Of a stretch of 64,000 nucleotides of DNA, positions 23,705-33,217 are shown piece after piece. The translations under genes and the position numbers were made by a program. Position 1 is the first letter of the stretch; each line of letters begins with the position of its first letter. The stretch covers positions 856,271 to 920,270 of the forward strand of contig NZ_KE383843.1 of assembly GCF_000422465.1 (NCBI RefSeq), given 5' to 3'. The notes beneath the pieces were generated by a model, which was not told where the DNA came from, made no database searches, and worked only from the letters and a program-made list of their open reading frames with translations. Source of the DNA: Paenibacillus harenae DSM 16969 (lineage in GTDB: Bacteria > Bacillota > Bacilli > Paenibacillales > Paenibacillaceae).

Positions 23705-24835
23705 CTACGCGTTCGCGAGCATCTGCTTGCCTGCAAACCAGGCTATAATACGCTGATTGATCTGCTCTTCCGTGAGCGGGTTCGGCAGCGGTTTTCCTTC
23801 GATAAGAAGATCGTATAGACGTTCCATCGGCTCGCGAGGGTCGGCTTTTTTGGCTTTCGCATCATTTTTAAGCACATCCCAGGTCGAAAGCACATACGTT
23901 CTTGGGTCGATGTCCTGCTTGCCGAAGAAATGATGCAGGCGCTCCACGTCCTCGAAGAACGTGTCGCCAAAACGCTCCAGCGCAGTGCCGCCAAGCAGGG
24001 CGATCTCCGCCTCGTACATCGGACGTTCCTTTTTGTCTTCCTTGCCGATCCACGGCGTCTCCAGAATGAAAGGACGGCCGCTAAGCGCTTCATGATGAAT
24101 AATCGATTGAATCGCCTCATGGCCGAGCCAGCCCGCACCGACCGGAGCATGGCGGTCCTTGCCCGCGCCGCGCGGGTTTTTGCTGTCATTGACGTGAACG
24201 ACCGCTACGCGGTCTAAGCCTACCACGTTGTCGAACTGGGTAAGCACGCCGTCCAAATCATTGACCAGATCGTAGCCGGCATCATGCATATGACAGGTGT
24301 CCATGCATACCGTGAGCCGGTCATTATCCTGCACCTTGTCGATAATGGCGGCAAGCTCCTCGAAGCTTCGTCCGATTTCCGTGCCTTTGCCGGCCATCGT
24401 CTCGAGCGCGATATTGACATTCGTCTCCTTCGTGCCGGAGAGCACCTCGTTCAGCCCTTCCGCTATGCGGGCGATGCCGAATTCAGCATCCTTGTCCGTA
24501 AAAGCTCCGGGATGAAGCACGATATTGCGGACACCGATATGATTCGTGCGGCGAATTTCTTCCTGAAGAAATGAAACCGCAAGCTCGAACGTATCATCCT
24601 TATAAGAGCCTAAATTGATAATATAAGGAGCATGTACGACAATTTCATTGATGCCTGCCTGCTCCATCAGCGCCTTGCCTTCTTCAATGTATAACGAATC
24701 GATCGGCTTGCGTCTCGTATTCTGCGGCGCGCCGGTGTAAATCATGAACGTGCTGGAACCGTATGACATGGCTTCCTGAGCGGCCGTTTGCAGTCCTTTG
24801 TCCGAAAATGATACATGGGAACCTATTTTCAACAT
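23705..24835 (-). CDS. nfo: Endonuclease IV (Nfo) with C-terminal extension
   Basis: An AP endonuclease of the TIM-barrel type that cuts DNA 5' to abasic sites in base excision repair. Metal-ligand motifs are visible: IGSHVSF, HAPYIINLGS, VLHPGAF, ALETMAGKG, CMDTCHMHDAGYD, HVNDSK, GRHAP-like KDRHAPVG and ILETPW. The family is usually 280-300 residues; this one is 376, with about 90 extra residues (from DTFFEDVERLHHFFG to the end). The extension is hydrophilic and unrecognised. The start follows GAAAGGGGCGAAAAATCG. Confidence 0.93.
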   Translation of the reverse strand: MLKIGSHVSFSDKGLQTAAQEAMSYGSSTFMIYTGAPQNTRRKPIDSLYIEEGKALMEQAGINEIVVHAPYIINLGSYKDDTFELAVSFLQEEIRRTNHIGVRNIVLHPGAFTDKDAEFGIARIAEGLNEVLSGTKETNVNIALETMAGKGTEIGRSFEELAAIIDKVQDNDRLTVCMDTCHMHDAGYDLVNDLDGVLTQFDNVVGLDRVAVVHVNDSKNPRGAGKDRHAPVGAGWLGHEAIQSIIHHEALSGRPFILETPWIGKEDKKERPMYEAEIALLGGTALERFGDTFFEDVERLHHFFGKQDIDPRTYVLSTWDVLKNDAKAKKADPREPMERLYDLLIEGKPLPNPLTEEQINQRIIAWFAGKQMLANA

Positions 24836-24936
24836 CGATTTTTCGCCCCTTTCGGTTAATCACACCTTATTTTACAAGGAATGTCGAAATAAATCTAGGA
24901 ATACGGTATAATTCATTATTGAGGTGAAGGATAAGA

Positions 24937-25374
24937 ATGAAAGTCGCGCCAGATTGGTTTATGTATTTTATCGTTTTTTGGGCGATCGTGATGGTTGGCG
25001 CTATGTCGATCGGCGGGTTTTTCATGTTCCGGAAATTTCTTAAGGTGCTTCCGATGCGGGACGGCAAGTCCAAGCTCGATTGGCAGAATTATTGGGTAGA
25101 GCGCAGCCGCAGCATGTGGAACGATGAGTCCAAGGCGCTGCTTGATCAGCTAGTATCCCCGGTGCCAAGCGCCTTTCGCGATATAGCAAAGCATTCCATC
25201 GCCGCCAAGATCGGACAAGTTGCCATCGAGCACGGCGCCGCGTCAGTCACCAAGGAGCACTGCATCGAGGGCTACATCCGCGCCACTCCCAAACGCGATT
25301 ACCGCAGTCTAGTCTCCTTCCTGGACCGCGAAGGAATCGACTACGGCCCCTATAAGCATCTGCTTAACAAATGA
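24937..25374 (+). CDS. DUF2621 family protein (YneK-like)
   Basis: The 145-residue protein has one N-terminal membrane helix (residues 7-31) and a cytosolic domain typical of DUF2621 (SKLDWQNYWVERSRSMW, GYIRATPKRDYRSLVSFLDR). B. subtilis YneK is a homologue. The function is unknown. The start follows AGGTGAAGGATAAGA. It is monocistronic, with a terminator that overlaps its stop codon. Confidence 0.85.
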   Translation: MKVAPDWFMYFIVFWAIVMVGAMSIGGFFMFRKFLKVLPMRDGKSKLDWQNYWVERSRSMWNDESKALLDQLVSPVPSAFRDIAKHSIAAKIGQVAIEHGAASVTKEHCIEGYIRATPKRDYRSLVSFLDREGIDYGPYKHLLNK

Positions 25375-25407
25375 GTTTAAGCCGCCAGACGCGGCTTAAG
25401 CTCATTT
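25369..25407 (+). terminator. Terminator overlapping the DUF2621 stop codon
   Basis: AAATGAG-TTTAAGCCGC-cagac-GCGGCTTAAG-CTCATTT followed by GTGTTTT. The left arm contains the last codon and TGA stop of the DUF2621 gene, so ribosomes terminating there would mask part of the stem. Confidence 0.85.
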
Positions 25408-25499
25408 GTGTTTTGGGACGAAAGCATGTCGGCTTGCCGATAAAATTGTAACCTTAGGCGCTCCCGTTTCGTTATTACATGCAGGAGGTGGTTCTTTTG

Positions 25500-25982
25500 A
25501 TGAACTCATCGAAGCGAAGAAGAAGCACAAAAGCAGCGGCAACAGGAGCAATTCTTCTAGCTGTCATGCTTGCCGCATCGGCTTGCAGCGGCACTGGCAA
25601 TACAACGAACCAGGACAATCAGCAAGATACCGTGAATGAAGGGCCCGTCGTGGATTTGCCGGAACAAAGCGGCGTTATTGAGCCCGACGTCTCATCGCCC
25701 GAGTCGACAAACGGCGCGAGCAATAATAGTGAAACCAAGGCGCCAACCAATAATCTTGTCTTAAGCGGCGAAGGGACTTTTAACGGGCTTATGGATACTC
25801 ACTCCATCGAAATCGAAACAGCCGACGGCGCAATCGCGCTGCAATTGACGGAGGAACTTTCGCAAAAGATGAATAGCATTCCAGATGACGCCCATGTAAA
25901 ATTCGAATATACGGAAAAAGCGGTTGACGGCGATACGGAATTGAAGCAAAATTGGCTCGTTTCTATCGAAGAAGTGAAATAG
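25500..25982 (+). CDS. Small lipoprotein, hypothetical
   Basis: The 160-residue protein starts MNSSKRRRSTKAAATGA, has a lipoprotein signal ending in the lipobox LAASAC, then an N/Q/S/T-rich linker (about 35-90) and a compact C-terminal domain of about 70 residues (VLSGEGTFNGLMDTHSIEIE, HVKFEYTEKAVDGD). The C-terminal part resembles small beta-barrel 'YobA-like' surface domains but I cannot name it. The ATG at 25500 is preferred because AGGAGG lies eleven bases upstream; an ATG at 25479 precedes that site. Confidence 0.75.
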   Translation: MNSSKRRRSTKAAATGAILLAVMLAASACSGTGNTTNQDNQQDTVNEGPVVDLPEQSGVIEPDVSSPESTNGASNNSETKAPTNNLVLSGEGTFNGLMDTHSIEIETADGAIALQLTEELSQKMNSIPDDAHVKFEYTEKAVDGDTELKQNWLVSIEEVK

Positions 25983-26007
25983 AGGCTGCTTAAGGAGCGA
26001 TTAAGAG

Positions 26008-26910
26008 ATGCGGATTGCAATTGCCGGCGGATCGGGATTCATCGGAAGCTCGTTGAAGAAAAAATTGCTGCTTCGAAATGACGAGATCTGGATTATTTCA
26101 CGGCGCGGCGTGCCGGAGACGCCTGCTGGAGGCCGTCTTCATCATGTAACCTGGTCGGAGCTGGCTTCATCTCCCGAGCTGCTTGACGGCGTAGACGCCA
26201 TCGTCAATCTATCGGGTGAAACGATTAATCAGCGCTGGACAGGCGCCGCGAAGAAACGCATTCTGGATTCCAGACTATCGTCGGCAGCCCGCATCGCACA
26301 GCTCGTCACAGCTTTGGAGAACAAACCCTCGCTTCTCATTCAAGCATCCGGTATTTCTGCCTACGGCAGCTCTGCGGATGCTGTTCTGGATGAAGCAAGC
26401 AAGACAGACAAAACGGATTTCTTATCCGAGGTGGTACGGCAGTGGGAACAAGCAGCCGGCGCAATTCCAATCGCCCGGCATGTGATACTCCGAACCGGCG
26501 TCGTGCTTGATAAGAAGAAAGGCGCATTTCCGCTAATGGCTCTTCCTTATCGTTTATTCGGCGGCGGGAGAATCGGCAGCGGGAAGCAATGGATATCGTG
26601 GATTCATATCGATGATATGGTCAGATTGATTCTGTTTTGCCTAGACCGCCATGACATCGACGGTCCCGTCAACGCTTGCGCTCCCGAGCCCGTCAGGAAT
26701 GACAAGTTCGGCCGGGCAATCGGCAAGGCGATGGAAAGACCCCATTATTTGCCCGTTCCCGCCTTCATGATGCGTCTGGCGCTTGGCGAAATGGCTTCGC
26801 TGCTGCTCGACAGCCAGCAGGCGATTCCGCGCAAAGCGCTCGATTGCGGCTTCACTTTTCTTTATCCAACCATCGACGTCGCCATGCAAGACTTGATAGG
26901 CCGCGGCTGA
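26008..26910 (+). CDS. TIGR01777 family NAD(P)-binding epimerase-like protein
   Basis: The 300-residue extended short-chain dehydrogenase-type protein has a Rossmann motif IAIAGGSGFIGSSL, a NLSGETINQRW segment and a SGISAYGS active-site region (Ser and Tyr), with the DUF1731-like C terminus (RKALDCGFTFLYPTIDVAMQ). B. subtilis YfhF belongs here. The substrate is unknown; some homologues matter in cell division. The start follows AAGGAGCGATTAAGAG, 25 bases after the lipoprotein gene. Confidence 0.9.
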   Translation: MRIAIAGGSGFIGSSLKKKLLLRNDEIWIISRRGVPETPAGGRLHHVTWSELASSPELLDGVDAIVNLSGETINQRWTGAAKKRILDSRLSSAARIAQLVTALENKPSLLIQASGISAYGSSADAVLDEASKTDKTDFLSEVVRQWEQAAGAIPIARHVILRTGVVLDKKKGAFPLMALPYRLFGGGRIGSGKQWISWIHIDDMVRLILFCLDRHDIDGPVNACAPEPVRNDKFGRAIGKAMERPHYLPVPAFMMRLALGEMASLLLDSQQAIPRKALDCGFTFLYPTIDVAMQDLIGRG

Positions 26911-26917
26911 GCATAGG

Positions 26918-28444
26918 TTACCCCTGTCTCAGCTCATACGCCGGTCCCGTCATATCGGCTAGATGAATCACGTCGCCGATGGCCAGTTTATATGTCTTAT
27001 AAGGAATCATCGATTGACCGTTCAACAGGCTCCCGTTTCTGGAGCCAAGATCCTTTGCGCAGCATTCCCCATTCACGCATTCAATTTCCAAATGCATGCG
27101 GGATATGCCTGTTGCAGGATCCTCGTAGTTTACCTGCTCGCCCGCCCTGCCTATTTTAAAACAGGACTCCGTCAATTCCAGCCTCGTTTCTTGACCTTCC
27201 CAGCTTCTGCAGAGCCAAAAGGCTTTCTCGCCCGTCAACTCCTTCGGCTGATCCCGGCCAAGCAGCACCGTTGGTTCCGTGACCGGAACAGACGGATACG
27301 AGGCTGCCGTTTGAAGCGGCGATGACAGCGCCGCCGCGCTTTCTTCTTGCAATGCCTTTAATGCCGCCGCATCGTTCTTTTCTTGCAGGGCCTGCCATCT
27401 TGCCAGCTTTACGAGCGGACCGGAATCAGGTGCGAAGGGCTTTATCTCATACTGCGCTTCAACCGGGGAATCGAACCGCGCGGCGTTAATTCTCCATACA
27501 AAGAGAAGCGCGACGACAAGCAGAAGAGACAGACCCGCGCTGATAAGTAAACTTTGCCGGGAGTAGGAAGCAAAATAAATAAATCGCCACACGCATGCGC
27601 CCGCAATAACAAGTCCTGCCGTATACATCCATTTTCGCATGGAGCCTTCCGCTCGCTTCTCATCATCATCTTCATCCCTGAACGGATATTCCTCGAAGAC
27701 GGTTTTATTCTCGTCCGGCCTGTTCTCTGCCTCTTCTGTTTGTATAGGCTCATTCTTGGGCAATGCTTGCATGGGCTGCCTGTTTTCCAGACGCTGCAAT
27801 GGCGGATCATCGTTCCGGATTGGCTGAGGCCGCGCGGAAGGCATCCTTACGGGCTGCGGCAGTACGGACTGAGGCTGGCCGATATTAATTAAGTCAAGCA
27901 GCGTCGATTTCAACGGCTCGAGGGGCCATTTTTGCCCGTTCATGCTGTGCAATACCCGCTTTAAGCCGTCGCCGTCAATCCGATCGACATATGAAGTAAA
28001 ACGCACAATGAGAGACAGCAGATCTCCAGCTCCTAGAGGCCGGTCTCCATCCTTCAAAGGTACATAGGCCAGACGGATATCATGCAATTGCCCGCCTATG
28101 AAGATGAATTGCTCATCAAGCAAACAGCCGTCCGGCCGCAGCATGTAATGTTTGCATTCGCTTAATGCATCCGTTATCCCCAATATGAGAGTATAGTATT
28201 GCTCCATCGTGAGCGGTTGCTGCTGCAGACGATGCAGAAGCATCTTCAGTCCGGAAATCGAATAACGAAAGGTGACCTTCCCATTCATTTCATGCCAATC
28301 GACCGGCAGTAAATAGGGGATGCGCTGATTTTGCAGCATATGAAGCTCGATATCGTCCAGTTCATTCCGCTCAATGCCTTGCTCGCGGTCTAACGTCATC
28401 TCATGTCCGCGATTCATGGCAAAATCTATGCGATAGCTCTGCAT
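26918..28444 (-). CDS. DUF6382 and FHA domain membrane protein of the Tad locus
   Basis: The 508-residue protein has a DUF6382-type N-terminal domain (about 1-185), a Pro/Gln-rich linker, two close membrane helices (about 270-315) and a C-terminal forkhead-associated domain (FKIGRAGEQVNYEDPATGIS, then SRMHLEIEC and DLGSRNGSLLNG). FHA domains bind phosphothreonine, so a Ser/Thr kinase may signal to the pilus. It is the last gene of the tad operon, ten codons' distance from the prepilin peptidase. The ATG at 28444 follows AAAGGAGACTTTATAAC. Confidence 0.85.
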   Translation of the reverse strand: MQSYRIDFAMNRGHEMTLDREQGIERNELDDIELHMLQNQRIPYLLPVDWHEMNGKVTFRYSISGLKMLLHRLQQQPLTMEQYYTLILGITDALSECKHYMLRPDGCLLDEQFIFIGGQLHDIRLAYVPLKDGDRPLGAGDLLSLIVRFTSYVDRIDGDGLKRVLHSMNGQKWPLEPLKSTLLDLINIGQPQSVLPQPVRMPSARPQPIRNDDPPLQRLENRQPMQALPKNEPIQTEEAENRPDENKTVFEEYPFRDEDDDEKRAEGSMRKWMYTAGLVIAGACVWRFIYFASYSRQSLLISAGLSLLLVVALLFVWRINAARFDSPVEAQYEIKPFAPDSGPLVKLARWQALQEKNDAAALKALQEESAAALSSPLQTAASYPSVPVTEPTVLLGRDQPKELTGEKAFWLCRSWEGQETRLELTESCFKIGRAGEQVNYEDPATGISRMHLEIECVNGECCAKDLGSRNGSLLNGQSMIPYKTYKLAIGDVIHLADMTGPAYELRQG

Positions 28445-28474
28445 GTTATAAAGTCTCCTTTCCAATAGGCTCGC

Positions 28475-28987
28475 TTAATTTGCCATCAACCAGACCGTCA
28501 CAGCGGCAGGAACGACCGCCAGCATGAACGGGAACTTTTTGCCCGATCGCGCCCACTGCATCCATTGACGTTTTTTCCATCCGGATTCAGGGACGGCAAA
28601 CGTCGATAATTCGGCCGCAAACCGCTTCCCCAATGGTCGAATCGCAATTAAGATACAAATGCCGATCAAGCCTGCGTATAAAATCGAATACAGCATCAAT
28701 TGCAGAACGACCCACGCGCCTGTCCAAGCGCCGATTGCTCCAAACAGCTTGACGTCTCCGGCGCCGATCCCTTTCGCAAAATGGAGAAGCAGAAGCGGAA
28801 TAAAGCCTGCGGCAGCGCCTGCAGCAGCCGTCATTAATCCATCCCAGCCTTCAACGGCGAAATGATATAGGAACGCGGCAGCAAAGAAGCTGGCCGTCAG
28901 CCGGTTCGGAATGAGCTGCGTTCTAATATCCGTAATAAAAGAAAAAATGAGCAATAAAGCCGTTGCAGCCGTCTGAATGGGTTCCAT
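28475..28987 (-). CDS. tadV: Prepilin peptidase (A24 family, TadV/CpaA-like)
   Basis: The 170-residue membrane aspartic peptidase has both catalytic Asp motifs, FSFITDIRTQLIPN near residue 20 and GAGDVKLFGA near residue 75. It lacks the N-methylation domain, as usual for Tad-type peptidases. It should cleave the leader of the Flp pilin and the TadE-like pseudopilins of this operon. It sits between a TadE-like gene and the FHA gene. Confidence 0.9.
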   Translation of the reverse strand: MEPIQTAATALLLIFSFITDIRTQLIPNRLTASFFAAAFLYHFAVEGWDGLMTAAAGAAAGFIPLLLLHFAKGIGAGDVKLFGAIGAWTGAWVVLQLMLYSILYAGLIGICILIAIRPLGKRFAAELSTFAVPESGWKKRQWMQWARSGKKFPFMLAVVPAAVTVWLMAN

Positions 28988-29020
28988 TTCGATTTTCTTT
29001 GCCTCCTTGTTTCTATATGG

Positions 29021-29998
29021 CTATTGGCCCGCACTGCTTTTCTCAACGGAAAAATGCATCGAGACCCGGTTGTCCTGCTTCGCAACCTCCGCTGCCGTGA
29101 GCTCCCATATTCCATGCGTCGTATTGCCCGACACATGCCACGTCCACTGCACATAACCGGATTCATCGGCGACCGCTTCTCCCAAATGCTTTGCTTTGCT
29201 CGAGCCGCTCTTGTACATCACGCCGAGCGAAATAGCCGCTCCGGGGGCCGTCTTTACGACGACGGTCGCCTTCCTGCCCGGTCGAAGCGGAGCGGGTTCG
29301 ATGGACACTATTTGAATGGGGACGGCAGCCGATTCGCCGGTCTCCGCGCCATACCTTGCGGGGGCCGAATCGCTCGTCCACACGCGCTCAGCGGCTTGCT
29401 CCCTTAGGACAATCGGCTTCCGGTAGAATGGCAGCTTTAACGGAAACTCATATTCAACGGACACCGCTAAATAAGGCTCGTTGTTTTTATCCAAATCAGG
29501 CAGCGTAAGCCACGCCAGTCTCAAACGCTCGGGCGAAATAATCGCCTTGTCGGCGAATTCCCGCAGAAGAGGCTCGACAACTACCCGCCCCGTTTCCGTG
29601 GCGGCCATATTTTGCAGCGGACGGAAATCGCCGCGCAGCGCCGATGACACGATCGGTCCCGCCGGCGACGGCAGCCATTCCGCCGCCTCCGCAGCTATGT
29701 CGCTCCACGGGGACAGCCGGGATCCCGGCAATGTCATTGCCGGCAGAGGATTACTGGCCTTGGCCTGCTGCCAGGCCAGTTCCGCCGGTTGAATATGAGC
29801 GGCGATTTGCCTTACCGTCTGGGAGGCTGCCGAGTGCAGCGCCATCTGCACGGCACAGAGACGGACAAGCATAATGAACACGAGAAGCACAATCATCACC
29901 AAAGGCATGACGAGCGCGGCCTCGACGACGATGGAGCCTTGTTCATTCACTCGGTTGGGGCTTTCAATAGGACCATCCGATGGTTTGCGTTGTTTCAT
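29021..29998 (-). CDS. TadE-like pseudopilin
   Basis: The 325-residue protein has the TadE signature near the N terminus: NEQGSIVVEAALVMPLVMIV, with the GS-VVEAA motif before a single membrane helix. The large C-terminal part is exposed and ends with an Ig-like beta region (VVVKTAPGAAISLGVMYKSG). It is probably a minor pseudopilin. It overlaps the preceding DUF5702 gene by 35 bases, so the two are translationally linked. Confidence 0.82.
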   Translation of the reverse strand: MKQRKPSDGPIESPNRVNEQGSIVVEAALVMPLVMIVLLVFIMLVRLCAVQMALHSAASQTVRQIAAHIQPAELAWQQAKASNPLPAMTLPGSRLSPWSDIAAEAAEWLPSPAGPIVSSALRGDFRPLQNMAATETGRVVVEPLLREFADKAIISPERLRLAWLTLPDLDKNNEPYLAVSVEYEFPLKLPFYRKPIVLREQAAERVWTSDSAPARYGAETGESAAVPIQIVSIEPAPLRPGRKATVVVKTAPGAAISLGVMYKSGSSKAKHLGEAVADESGYVQWTWHVSGNTTHGIWELTAAEVAKQDNRVSMHFSVEKSSAGQ

Positions 29999-32228
29999 AA
30001 CGATTGCCGACGACCTTTCCCTCCAATAGTCCGACCCGGCCTAATACCCGCATGAGTCCGGGAACAAACCACAGCTCAATGGAGACTCCGGCTTCCCCTG
30101 TCACTCCGCTGGGAACAGCCGAGAGCGCGGCTCCGCTGTTCTGCTCAATGACCGCTATCATTCGGGCCAGCCCCCTGGCGTCATCCACGCCATGAATAAG
30201 CATAAATAACCGCAAATAATCGGTATACCCAAGCTCAACTTTCACATATTTAGACAAGGGCGCGGTACCCCGCTCCGTAAATGCAAGCATATCCTCCATC
30301 GTCTTCTCCAACCCGTAAATAATGGCAGCGGACAAAATAAGGAGCGGATGGCCGAGCGCACGGCTCTCGATCAGCCCCTCCATTGTGCGGACCGCTAGTC
30401 GGGTCGCAAATAATTCGCCATAAGCCGCGGCGATGTTGCCGATCGGATCGTGAAACCCGTAAATAACGTATTCCGCCTCTTGGTTATTCAAGGATACGGC
30501 ATGCGCCAGCTCCGACGGGTCTCCTCCGGCAAACAAAGCCCGCAGGTTCTGCGGAGCAAAGGACGAATAGCGGTGAACCGCGTATTCGCCAAAATAGACC
30601 GTGTCTCTCGTACGTTCGAGCATGCCTGCCATTCCCGTAAACAGCCCGCCCATCATCGCGGCGGCCTGTTCCGCCGCTTCGTGCGCATCCTCCGCTTGCT
30701 CCGCTCCGCCTTCGGATGCGGCATCGTCGGAGCGCTGGTTGAACAGCAGATTGTCGTCAAAACGCTTCCTTACTTGCTTAAAAAGCTCAATATGCTCCTC
30801 CGTCTGGGGAACGGCCGTCAAGCCTTGAAGCATGCCGCGAGCCTGCGTCCATAAGGATGAGGCCCGCTCCTCCTGCTGCTTCAGCTTAGCCTTGATATTA
30901 CCGCCGTCCTGCTGCTGCTTCCGGTTCATAAGGATCGAAGCCGGCCGAATATACTTCTCCTCGTAGTCGCCATACACAAGCCGCAGACTCGCAACACCCT
31001 CCAGCAATAGCTGTGGGTCGGAGCTAGAGATCGGCTTCGCCATCGCTGCCGAGATGTTCGACTGGAAGCCGCCGGTCTCCGTATCGAGCGCCACGGCAGC
31101 AGTGCCCTGGGTCTCCAGCTCCCGCTTATATTCTGCGAACCAGCTCTCCGGCAGCACCAGCTCGTCTGCGGTTTGCTTTACCTGCTCGATTTCTGAAGCC
31201 GCTCCGTCCGGCACTTGATGCTGATCGTCGCCCGGCAGCTTGCTTTTGGAGACGGCATCATATCCAGCCCCCTCCGCAGCTTGACTTGCCTGCTGCGCCA
31301 GCCTTTGCATATCCGCATTGAGAAGTCTTGCCGCCTCCAGCTCTCTTAACGCATCCCCCAGCCGCTTCGCGTGCAGCCTGAGCATATCGACGCTTATTCG
31401 CCTCAGCTCCAGCGTAATGCTCCGTGCCTTCTCCTCATATGCGGCAATTTCTTCCGTATATTTGGGCGAGGCTTCCGGCGGCAGGGACTGATCATGAATA
31501 ACCTGTTCCGCGTATGTCCGGTATTCGCTTGCCAAGAGCAGGGCCGTTTCATTTCCCGGCCCAATCGCAGCCGTCTGTACGGGTATCAACGCCTCGATTC
31601 CGCTGCCCCCGACGACCGAAGCAGCCTGCTGCTGAAGCTGCAGCGCCGCAGCCAAATGCGCTTCCCGCTTCTCATACAGCCTGCGCATATTTTCGAGCAG
31701 GCTGATCGCGGCGGAGGCTTCCTTCATTGGACCCGCCACCGGCGCGAATTTCGATGCAAGCTCCAACGTAAAATCAACCGGCGCCTTATACTTCATTTCC
31801 TCGAGCACCTGTCTCTTGAATACGTCATGATGGCCCAGAAATGAAGCCGGATGGAGCGAAGCGGCTTCGAGCTTCATGCGTGCAAGCTTGATGCCCTCTC
31901 CCGACAATCCTGCTTCCCCGTCCGCATTCGCCTTCAACACTTCCTCGAATATTCCTTGGCCCTCTGTCCCTCCGCGGCCGAACAAGCCATATCTCTCGTA
32001 TAAGACGGAGTCGTAAGCAGACAGAACGGAACGAACCCCGGAACGGACCGCGTCCTCCGACAGCTTATGAAAGGCTGCAATCCGCGCATAATCGATAAGC
32101 ACCGAAAAAAATAACAACAGCGCGGATAATACGATGACCGCAAACACGGTTACCGCCCCGTCATCGCGCAGCCAAAATCTTCTGCAGCGGCGCATCAACG
32201 AAAGCTTGCTCTCTTTCCTGTTGCTCAC
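29964..32228 (-). CDS. DUF5702 (TadG-like) surface protein
   Basis: The 754-residue protein begins with a Tad-type segment DDGAVTVFAVIVLSALLLFF followed by SVLIDYARIAAFHKLSEDAV, as in DUF5702/TadG proteins. The rest is a long, helical, Ala/Glu/Gln-rich extracytoplasmic region (about 100-550) and a conserved C-terminal region with further hydrophobic stretches. It likely anchors or tips the pilus. The GTG start follows GGGGGAAAGGCC. Confidence 0.8.
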   Translation of the reverse strand: MSNRKESKLSLMRRCRRFWLRDDGAVTVFAVIVLSALLLFFSVLIDYARIAAFHKLSEDAVRSGVRSVLSAYDSVLYERYGLFGRGGTEGQGIFEEVLKANADGEAGLSGEGIKLARMKLEAASLHPASFLGHHDVFKRQVLEEMKYKAPVDFTLELASKFAPVAGPMKEASAAISLLENMRRLYEKREAHLAAALQLQQQAASVVGGSGIEALIPVQTAAIGPGNETALLLASEYRTYAEQVIHDQSLPPEASPKYTEEIAAYEEKARSITLELRRISVDMLRLHAKRLGDALRELEAARLLNADMQRLAQQASQAAEGAGYDAVSKSKLPGDDQHQVPDGAASEIEQVKQTADELVLPESWFAEYKRELETQGTAAVALDTETGGFQSNISAAMAKPISSSDPQLLLEGVASLRLVYGDYEEKYIRPASILMNRKQQQDGGNIKAKLKQQEERASSLWTQARGMLQGLTAVPQTEEHIELFKQVRKRFDDNLLFNQRSDDAASEGGAEQAEDAHEAAEQAAAMMGGLFTGMAGMLERTRDTVYFGEYAVHRYSSFAPQNLRALFAGGDPSELAHAVSLNNQEAEYVIYGFHDPIGNIAAAYGELFATRLAVRTMEGLIESRALGHPLLILSAAIIYGLEKTMEDMLAFTERGTAPLSKYVKVELGYTDYLRLFMLIHGVDDARGLARMIAVIEQNSGAALSAVPSGVTGEAGVSIELWFVPGLMRVLGRVGLLEGKVVGNRYETTQTIGWSY

Positions 32229-32266
32229 GGCCTTTCCCCCTCTCCGATTCCTGTCTTCGGCCGGTA

Positions 32267-32992
32267 TCAGCGCGGCTGCGTTCCCGCGGCTCCCTTATAT
32301 GGCGCAAGAGCTTCGCCCGCTTGGACTTTTGCTTGACCGGCTCCGCCTCCCCTATTCGCAAACTTCGCCGCATAATAGCGAACGAGATCAACGCTGCGAA
32401 TAAATTCGACCGGGTCGACGATCGTTGCGGACGATACCGTTTTGGGCTCGCGTTTCAACCAGCTCTGTTCCATCGTTTCCGCCGATAACGGCCGCTTCAG
32501 CTTTACTTCGATCGTCCGCTTCAAGACGTTGTTCGCATATCCGATTTGGCCCTTATACGAAACCCCCGCTTGTTCGAGCCATTGAACGGCATGCTCCATT
32601 TTGCGCCGGGCTAATGCCGTCTTCTCTCCCTCGCCGCGCGGCTCGACCGGAAGCGCAACAACGGTATCCCCCGAATCTTCTCCCAGGCCAAATAAGCTGC
32701 TTAACATTCCGTCCTCTCCGATCCTCCAGTACAACGAATCATGGGTCGCCGTCTTAAGCATTCCGCTTTGCGGATCGCGATTGCTGTTATCCCATCCGAA
32801 GGCGGCGCGCTCGGCTGTAGACGAAGCGGCATAATACAGCACAACCTTCTGATACATATACATGCCGAAAATAATAAAAAGCAAAATGAGCGTGATCAGG
32901 ATTGGAAATACGAGCGTTGACTCCAGCGTAAAGCTGCCCTGTTCTTTCTTAACCAGCCGCAGCAGCTTGACACGAACCTTATTCCAGCTCAC
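32267..32992 (-). CDS. TadE-like pseudopilin
   Basis: The 241-residue product carries KKEQGSFTLESTLVFPILIT followed by a membrane helix, the TadE signature (GSFTLE-x-x-x-x-F-P). The frame is open further upstream, overlapping the Flp gene, but GGAGGCGATTCG followed by GTG at 32992 is a well-placed initiation site, just after the Flp stop. It is probably a minor pilin component. Confidence 0.82.
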   Translation of the reverse strand: MSWNKVRVKLLRLVKKEQGSFTLESTLVFPILITLILLFIIFGMYMYQKVVLYYAASSTAERAAFGWDNSNRDPQSGMLKTATHDSLYWRIGEDGMLSSLFGLGEDSGDTVVALPVEPRGEGEKTALARRKMEHAVQWLEQAGVSYKGQIGYANNVLKRTIEVKLKRPLSAETMEQSWLKREPKTVSSATIVDPVEFIRSVDLVRYYAAKFANRGGGAGQAKVQAGEALAPYKGAAGTQPR

Positions 32993-33005
32993 CGAATCGC
33001 CTCCG

Positions 33006-33191
33006 TCAGCTGAAAATTTTATCCGCCTCGTCATCCGCTTTGCCCATAAGACGTTCGATCAGCTCCACGATCCAGTCCTTAAACAACAGCGCAATAATGA
33101 TAACCACCGCTATGATTAGAATAATTTCAAGCGTTCCCAAACCTTCTTCCTCGTTCCAAAATGACTTTGCCGCTTGCTCCAGCTTTTCCAT
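33006..33191 (-). CDS. Flp-type major pilin (Flp1-like)
   Basis: The 61-residue protein starts MEKLEQAAKSFWNEEEGLGT and continues LEIILIIAVVIIIALLFKDW. The G/TLE processing site followed by a hydrophobic helix is typical of Flp1-like class IVb pilins. After cleavage it would be about 45 residues and polymerise into the pilus. The ATG at 33191 follows GAGAGGAAGATGGAACG; the longer open frame upstream overlaps the tadC end and is rejected. Confidence 0.88.
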   Translation of the reverse strand: MEKLEQAAKSFWNEEEGLGTLEIILIIAVVIIIALLFKDWIVELIERLMGKADDEADKIFS

Positions 33192-33217
33192 CGTTCCATC
33201 TTCCTCTCTATTTTCAA

